Below, piece by piece: positions 18,391-24,066 of a DNA stretch of 24,066 nucleotides. The position numbers and the translations under genes are program-made. How positions within the stretch are numbered: the first letter of the stretch is position 1; each line of letters starts with the position of its first letter. The notes under the pieces were generated by a model that saw only the letters and a list, made by a program, of their open reading frames with translations, was not told where the DNA came from and ran no database searches. This stretch comes from Basidiobolus meristosporus CBS 931.73 (taxonomy: Eukaryota; Basidiobolomycota; Basidiobolomycetes; Basidiobolales; Basidiobolaceae), in assembly GCA_002104905.1 (NCBI GenBank), contig MCFE01000957.1, positions 1 to 24,066 on the forward strand, given 5' to 3'.

Positions 18391-18525
18391 CACTCTCTGA
18401 CAGTTCTAAGATTCTGCACTTAATTGTCCCTTTGGTTCAGTTAAACCATTCAAGAGTTTTATTATACTTTCTCTTGGATACAACATTTTTTTTGTTGAAT
18501 TCCATTACATTCAGCCAATTAGAAG
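18391..18525 (+). other. Gypsy 5' leader
   Basis: Untranslated stretch between LTR B and gag. I find no convincing tRNA complement for a primer-binding site just after 18390, so the priming mode is unresolved. Eight T residues at 18487-18494 precede the gag start. Confidence 0.45.
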
Positions 18526-19212
18526 ATGTCCTCAGCAGCATGCAATCCAAACCTTTCCATGTTGGAAGAAGCCAGAAGAAATCAGGAAGAACTTACTGAA
18601 CAGCTTGAAAACATCATGCTTGAAAGAAACACCATGATGCTTGAGCACTCAAAGCTTGCCAAAACAAGATCTGATAATCACCATGGAGATGAACTCCTTG
18701 AAGTTATATCCGGTTACCAAGATGAAATTGGATTAATTAAGGAAGCACTGGAGAATATTGCCATAGTAATTGACAGCATTGAAAATCCGCCAAGCCTTGC
18801 TCTGCATCAGCCACCAAGAAGTCATGCCTTTGAATCCTCCAGATCTACATCTCCTTCTAGACCTGCCCCAGTGGCTGTCCCAAGATCCTTGCCTGTTTAT
18901 GCTGAAGGCACCAATGTCATCAAGAATCCAACTGAGTTTCTTTACAAGTTTAGTCACATCTTAGCTGCACACCAGCTAGACCCTGACACCAACTGGGCTA
19001 GACTTCTGCCTCTCTGTCTCACAATGCAAGATGCTGACTGGGTTGAAGTGAGCATTCCTTCCAATAGTACATGGAAAATTGCCCAAAACCTCTTTTGCAG
19101 CCATTTTGAAGATCCTCTCAAGAAAGCACATCTGAACTGCAACTTATGGAAACTAAAATGCAAAAAGGTGAATCTGTGCAACACTTCTGTGATAGATTCC
19201 AAAGACAAATGA
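18526..19212 (+). pseudogene. gag: Gypsy gag, N-terminal part
   Basis: The ATG at 18526 gives MSSAACNPNLSMLEEARRNQ, followed by a charged coiled-coil-like region (about residues 10-85, rich in E, L, Q), a proline/serine linker (about 95-125), then the start of the capsid fold (NPTEFLYKFSHILAAHQLD; ARLLPLCLTMQDADWVEV). The frame leaves the true gag path near 19125-19145. Sequence typical of the next part of retrotransposon gag (GESVQHFCDRFQRQM) continues in another frame from 19146. The apparent gag/pol overlap is therefore an indel inside the gag domain. The ORF tail to 19212 is out of frame. Confidence 0.85.
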
Positions 19213-20693
19213 GATTAGCTGGAGTTAGTGATGATAATCCATTGCTTACTGCTCATTTTCTTTCAAACTTTTCACACCAGCTACAGAGCAATATTGCTAT
19301 TGTCAAAGCATGCAACCCTGCATGTACCTATGACCAGATCTCAGAGATATGTACACTGGCAATCACCTTGACTGCAGTTGTTAGCCAGACTTCAGGCAAC
19401 TCAACCCAAGATCCCACAACAGCCAGAAAAGAGACCAGTCATGTGACCAAGAAGCATTCAACCGCTACCAAGCACTGTGAGCTTCATGGAAAATGCTATC
19501 ATTCTACCAGTGAATGCAAAGGCATCACCAAGCAGTCAAACAAGTCAGGAAACACCTCAGAAAAGCAGCAAAACACCAAAACTGATAATCCATATGCTGA
19601 TGACAAGTGCTTTAAATGTGGAAATATGGAACATAGATCACCTGCCTGTCCTGAGAAGAACTCCACACCATCAGCCAAAGTTACCCAGATCCTTGATGAT
19701 CATTCAGCCAATGATACAATGGGGTATGAAGAAGCATATGAAGAACTTACAGTTCAAGATTATCACAGCCTCTTTGAGTTTCTGGCTAAAATTGCAACTG
19801 TTCAAGAAAAGAAGCAACCAATCACACAGCTCAAAGCCATAGAAGTGCCACTCACCCTCAATGGCCAATCATACATAGCACTACTGGATACTGGATCATC
19901 CAACTCTATTGTATCACCCAATGTAGTCAGAGAACTCAATTTGGAGATAGAAAAACAACCAGGAAAAATCATTCTTGCAGCTAAGGATCTCTCAGCCCCA
20001 AGAATTGGCATTACCAACCCAATCAACATACATTGTGGCTCAGTAACCATAATCCATCATATGGAAGTTATTGACATACCAGATGGACCTCAGGTAGTCA
20101 TTGGTCTGGACACCTTCACCAAACTTGGCTTTCACATAGGCGGACTACCAGTTTCCTATCCTGGAATCACTAAATCTCAGCTGCTCATAATGGATCAAAT
20201 CCCAGAGATTATCTCATCCCAACCGGAAGAAGAAGAGTTAACCCCAACTTTTCAAGAATATTCTCAATCAGTCAAATTGGATATTCAGCCAGCCATAGAG
20301 AGAAATCAGGCCATTCCAAGGAACAGCTTCTGCACCATCCCAGAATCCATTGTTACACTAGAGACCCCACCTGGTGAGTCAACATGGAGGAGGCAATACC
20401 CAATTCCACATTCATGTCAACACTTAGTTGATGAGATAGTCCAAAAATGGGCTGACAATGGAATTATCACTCAAGCCCCTGTCAACACAACATTCAACAG
20501 CCCTTTGACGCTTGCACCAAAGAAAGATGCTGATGGAAATCTAACCCTGAAGAGACCCTGTTTGGACCCCAGACCTCTGAACAAGCTTCTCCAAGATGAC
20601 AAGTTTCCAATTCCAAGAATCCAAGATATCTTTTCCGCACCATCAGGAGCAAAAGTATTCTCCAAGTTGGACTTGAAGGATGCATATCACTGA
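19146..20693 (+). pseudogene. pol: Gypsy gag C-terminus, zinc knuckle, protease and start of RT
   Basis: The first ~75 codons complete the capsid domain. A CCHC knuckle CFKCGNMEHRSPAC lies near 19609-19650. The aspartic protease is at about 19880 with ALLDTGSSNSIVS and, further on, VVIGLDTFTKLGFHIG. RT begins near 20400, with LTLAPKKDADGNLTL, CLDPRPLNKLL and the catalytic-palm FSKLDLKDAYH, where the invariant Asp of LDLKDAYH is present. A TGA at 20691-20693 directly follows that motif and is not a natural end, since RT continues in the same frame. It is one C-to-T change from CGA. Confidence 0.92.
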
Positions 20694-21935
20694 TTCCAGA
20701 TCCATCCTGATCATCAGCATAAGACTGCCTTTACTTGGAATAATATGCAATGGATATTTTGAGGAGCTCCCTTTGGCCTAAAGACACTTACCAGCAAGTT
20801 TCAGAGAGTCATGACTATAATACTCAAGAATGCACCATACACATTGGTATTTGTTGATGATGTCATCATATTTTCCACTAACCGTGATGATCATGCAACC
20901 CATGTCACTGATGTAATCAACAGACTGACAAGTGCTGGACCAATTCTCAATGCTGAAAAGTGCAGTTTTGCCCGCCTCAAAATCAATCTACTTGGATTTA
21001 TAGTCACACCAGCTGGCCACCAATTAGATCCTTTCAAACTGGTCAATATCCCAGAATGGCCAAAACCCACTAGCGCCAAGCAACTTCAACATTGTCTTGG
21101 AGTATTCAACTACTTCAGGGAACACATACCACTCATGTCCTCATTGAGTGCCCCTTTAGATGCATTACGCCATAGCCCTGATCTCACCTCAGCCTGGAAC
21201 AAGACTCATGACCAAGCCTTTGAGTCACTCTGCAAACTGCTTCCACAAGCACCCACCTTATCCTACCCAGACTTTACTAAGCCCTTTGTTGTTGCTACGG
21301 ATGCATCTAATGTTGGGTTAGGGGCAGTCCTCTATCAAGATGAAGACCAAAATCCGCCTCACTGGATCTCTTTCCAAGCCAGGTCCCTACAACCTGCTGA
21401 GAGAAACTACTCTGCTACCAAGAAGGAGCTACTTGCCATAGTCTTTGCCTTGAAGAAGTTTCATCAGTATCTATGGGGTAATCCTTTTACCTTGTACACA
21501 GACCACCAAGCCCTTGTCTATATCCACACTCAGAAGACTCTGACTCCAATGCTTACCAACTGGCTTGATACTCTAGTTGATTATGAATATACAGTTATTC
21601 ATTGCCCAGGAATTCTCAACATCCTTCCTGACCACCTGTCAAGACTTTTTCCAACTTCACCTTGGGAGGGACATGTGATTACTGGTGTAATCAGTAAACT
21701 CTCTACAACTTCCAAAATAATTCCTCAACTGGATTCAGCAACTTGGAAAATCCCACCTGAAGAACAAAGGAAAACATTGATACAGAGGAGTCATTTACTT
21801 GGCCACTTTGGAGCTGACACACTTATGAAGAAGCTACACTCTGATGGATATCACTGGCCAAATATCAAAGTTGACTGCTTAGAATTTGTCAAGTTGTTCA
21901 GAGAATGTCAACTTTACAATATCAGCCGCCATTGA
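20694..21935 (+). pseudogene. pol: Gypsy RT, RNase H and integrase zinc-binding region
   Basis: It continues the frame after the TGA at 20691. A second TGA at 20760-20762 lies just before GAPFGL, the fourth RT block. The catalytic pair is in LVFVDDVIIFS (about 20850), an FVDD form of the usual YVDD. RT/thumb blocks LLGFIVTPAGHQLDP and QLQHCLGVFNYFREHIP follow, then RNase H with VVATDASNVGLGAVL (about 21285), NYSATKKELLAIV and LYTDHQAL. The integrase HHCC region starts at SHLLGHFGADTLMKKLH. In its cysteine pair the first position is Phe (LFRECQLYN), so zinc binding is probably impaired. The segment ends at a TGA, 21933-21935. Confidence 0.92.
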
Positions 21936-22364
21936 TTTCACCCTTTGAGCCCCATCCATGCAAGCCTTCCTATGGATCATATTGCAATTGATCTAGCTGG
22001 ACCTTTCACCACTAGTGATGATGGTAATCACTACCTCTTTGTAATTGTGGATGTCTGCACACGTTTTGTCTTCCTCAAAGCTATCCCAGACAAGTATGCT
22101 GCCACTATTGCACAAGAACTATTTAAGCTCTTCTGCCTTTTTGGATTCCCTAAGGTCATTCAATCGGATAACGGAACAGAATTTGTGAGTCACATGATCA
22201 AAGCCCTTTGCCAGAATAGCGCCATTGATCACCATCTGATCACTCCATATTATCCCAAAGCTAATGGACTGGCTGAAAGACATGTTCAGACCTCAGTGAA
22301 CATCATCAGGAAATCTATCAAAGGTATTAAGAAGAATTGGGACAAGTACGTTCCAACTCTATAG
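21936..22364 (+). pseudogene. pol: Gypsy integrase catalytic core
   Basis: Same frame as the preceding segment. The DDE core is intact at the residue level: D in MDHIAIDLAGPF (about 21985), D in IQSDNGTEF (about 22165) and E in ANGLAERHVQ (about 22270), with the spacing expected for a DD35E enzyme. It would insert cDNA into the genome. A TAG at 22362-22364 is one C-to-T change from CAG. Integrase sequence continues past it (NTKIATLHGSIPFSL). Confidence 0.92.
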
Positions 22365-23132
22365 TATGTTATCAACACTAAAATTGCCACTCTACATGGA
22401 TCAATACCATTTTCCTTGAGGTTTGGAAGAAGATACAACCACTTTAAAGACTACCAGAATACAGAGTTAGCAAGTTTGAATACAGATAAGCTAAAGAACT
22501 GGCTTGAGTACCTTACCAACATTGTCTACCCTGCTATCAGTGCCAGAAGTAAGGCCTCACAGCAAAAGATGACTTCAATGTATGCCTCAAGACACAGGAA
22601 CAGCAGCTTCCCAGATGGGTCATATGTCATGACATTAGATCCAATCCAGCAATCTAAGCTTGACCCCAAGTATGAAGGACCATTCAAGGTTGTCAGACAC
22701 ACTACTGGAGGATCTTATGTACTTCAGGATAACACTGGAGCACTGCTACCCAAAAACTTTCCACCTTCTTCACTCAAGCTTATTTCTCAAGACCCAGTAA
22801 CTTTGGAATCCTATGAAGTTGAAGCTTTTGTGGACCATGATGGAGAAGAACCAAATTGCCTTTATTTAGTCAAGTGGAAAGGCTATAATGCCAAACACAA
22901 CACCTGGGAACCTTACACCAACTTTGATGATGTTGCCATTATTGATCAGTATTGGAGCCGCAGAGGAACCCAGAAGGTATCAAAAAACTCCTCTTCCGGT
23001 GTGGTGGTGTATAGGTCCAAGGGAGAGATACGTCCAGCACTTCTCAAGTGTTTTATGTGTGGGGTGTTCACTGGGTGCAATAACCTCTGGCAAAAGCTTG
23101 CTAGGAATACTTGGGCTCTGTCTCTAATCTAA
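22365..23132 (+). pseudogene. pol: Gypsy integrase C-terminus with chromodomain
   Basis: It has a GPY/F-like module (DPKYEGPFKVVRHTTGGSYVL, about 22660-22725) and then a chromodomain (about 22815-22940: YEVEAFVDHDGE, YLVKWKGYNAKHNTWEP). In chromoviruses this domain binds modified histone tails, usually H3K9 methyl marks, and steers insertion into heterochromatin. The aromatic cage positions appear occupied (Y/F near the start, W in KWKGY and W in TWEP). After about 22985 the reading frame continues for some 49 codons with no recognisable domain (SKGEIRPALLKC), so the true element end or a junction may lie near there. Confidence 0.9.
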
Positions 23133-23278
23133 TGTGAAGGAGAATAAAGCCACAAGCTTGTCAAGGGAAAACTATTGCGCTACAATCCACAACTTAGTTG
23201 GAGTCTTAACAAAAGTATGTGCTGGGTTCAGCATCCTTTGAGATGACAATGTACTAAAGCTTCCAAAGTCAAAACAAC
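23133..23278. other. No gene recognised
   Basis: Follows the Gypsy stop. It has AATAAAG at about 23144. No polypurine tract followed by a copy of LTR A or B is present. Confidence 0.4.
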
Positions 23279-23629
23279 TGTAAACTCCACCAGCAGGGAC
23301 TTGATAAGAATGCAGCTGTGGTCAATAGTTACAAAGACAGAAAAGTATCTTTGCCTGTACAAGAACAAACTTGGGAAGAATCAAATATAATAAAAGATAC
23401 CTACTCTGAGTATTCCTCACAAGTAGTGCCTCCAAGGTCAGTTGGCTGTCAGCAAGGTTTCCTGGGAGAGTCCTGTGGTCTGGGGTTGGAAGTTCAGGTA
23501 GCAGCAGGTAGCAGTGATCACACTAATCAACAAGTTGGTATATTGATAAAAGGGATGATGATTTATTGTAGAGGGATAGCCTCCCTTATATACTTTTTTT
23601 CACTAACTAAGTGATTACTAATCATGGTG

Positions 23630-23642
23630 TTCCAGAAGGTTC
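23630..23642. promoter_or_regulatory. Heat-shock-element-like trimer
   Basis: Exact TTCnnGAAnnTTC, placed about 35-45 bp upstream of the minus-strand TATA-like sequence at 23583-23595. A partial copy (GAAGGTTC) is at 23705-23712. Confidence 0.45.
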
Positions 23643-23774
23643 CGGATATCAATAGAAATCTTAATGACATTAGAATGACCTAAGAATGTTCTAAGTAGGT
23701 ACCAGAAGGTTCTAAGAGGCACAGCACATCCAACCAATCAGGAATCAGTATTCTGAAACCTGTGTAACATGGGG

Positions 23775-23790
23775 ATACCATATATGGTAT
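23775..23790. repeat. 16-bp perfect palindrome containing a CArG-like box
   Basis: ATACCATATATGGTAT is its own reverse complement, with GGGG on both sides. Its core CCATATATGG is shared with 972-981. Confidence 0.6.
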
Positions 23791-24066
23791 GGGGATGCTA
23801 GGGATGGTGACACGGGCTGATCATGTGTCACGGGTACTGGCGCAGGTACTTGCCTAATATAGAAGCACTTATAGCTAGTAATCTAACATAAAGTGAGGGG
23901 TAACTTATGCAATAAGGTAAGCAGGTGTGATAGTCAACTGGCTTATGGGATAGTACTGATTGGGTAAGACAAGTGGGATAAAACTAAAATAAGTGTAGTA
24001 GAGATGCAGGGAAGTAGAAAATAGGGGAATGAGCACATCTGTCAGTAGATGTCACTGTCACCCCAC

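Larger units (their letters stand above)
18526..23132 (+). mobile_element. Ty3/Gypsy chromodomain retrotransposon, internal region
   Basis: The order is gag, zinc knuckle, protease, RT, RNase H, integrase, chromodomain, which is Gypsy order and the chromovirus class. It is essentially one reading frame from 19146 on, with in-frame stops at 20691, 20760, 21933 and 22362 plus a frame break inside gag. A candidate 5' LTR is present (B, 17817-18390), but no matching 3' LTR is found before the window ends, so the right part is deleted or replaced. Confidence 0.9.
23279..24066 (-). repeat. LTR-like block, minus orientation (boundaries uncertain)
   Basis: On the minus strand it has a heat-shock-element-like trimer (23642-23630), then AGTATATAAGGGA (about 23595-23583), then AATAAATCATC (about 23561), the usual promoter-to-poly(A) order of an LTR. 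TG...CA boundaries are possible at 23279 and 23812 but lack matching 5-bp flanks, and the block may extend past the window. It shares the CCATATATGG box and AGAAGGTTC motifs with the solo LTR at 791-1318, though in a different order. The frame at 23318-23614 is not a convincing gene. Confidence 0.45.

Noticed and set aside
19146-19212. Programmed ribosomal frameshift between Gypsy gag and pol
   Set aside because: The frame change falls within the capsid domain, before the zinc knuckle, and no clear slippery heptamer is evident. An indel explains it better.
20691-21935. TGA read as a sense codon (alternative genetic code)
   Set aside because: TAA and TAG stops also break the Copia and Gypsy frames, and many are explained by single transitions. 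Decay is the simpler reading.
23318-23614. 98-codon plus-strand ORF
   Set aside because: It overlaps the minus-strand TATA and poly(A)-like signals of the LTR-like block and has no recognisable domain.

Overview
The window is a graveyard of nested transposable elements with no recognisable host gene. It suggests a filamentous fungus, most likely a basidiomycete. The grounds are a chromodomain-bearing Ty3/Gypsy element, a Ty1/Copia element, remnants of a Tnp2-type (Transposase_21, CACTA-like) transposase, and strong CpG depletion as expected for methylated repeats. Without a host gene the organism cannot be fixed, and a plant is not formally excluded.

Layout. 187-1805: 3' end of an old minus-strand Copia element. 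Its LTR is broken up by a plus-strand Copia solo LTR (462-766) and an unrelated solo LTR (791-1318) that carries heat-shock-element-like and CArG-like motifs. 1806-5671: a probable two-gene DNA transposon with inverted ends of about 240 bp. It holds a minus-strand gene of unknown function (here called R, copy R1) and a divergent, decayed tnp2-type transposase. 5672-7290: a second R copy (R2). 7291-9640: decayed sequence, mostly unassigned. 9655-11639 and 16320-16958: a third R copy (R3) with its terminal repeat, split by a complete Copia element (11640-16319) with two 349-bp LTRs and a TTGAG target-site duplication. 16959-17250: another piece of minus-strand Copia, plausibly the upstream part of the same old element seen at 187-1805. 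17251-18390: two related LTRs in tandem. 18526-23132: a Gypsy gag-pol with chromodomain. 23279-24066: an LTR-like minus-strand block, again with a heat-shock-element-like trimer and a CArG-like box.

None of these elements can make its full protein set. Copia and Gypsy each carry several in-frame stops, many one C-to-T or G-to-A step from a sense codon. The R and tnp2 reading frames are more broken, and CpG is rarer there, so they look older.

The most interesting feature is the R/tnp2 element. It has three R copies in the window, long inverted ends, a conserved divergent promoter block, and an R protein built around a tandem repeat of about 65 residues whose copy number differs between copies.
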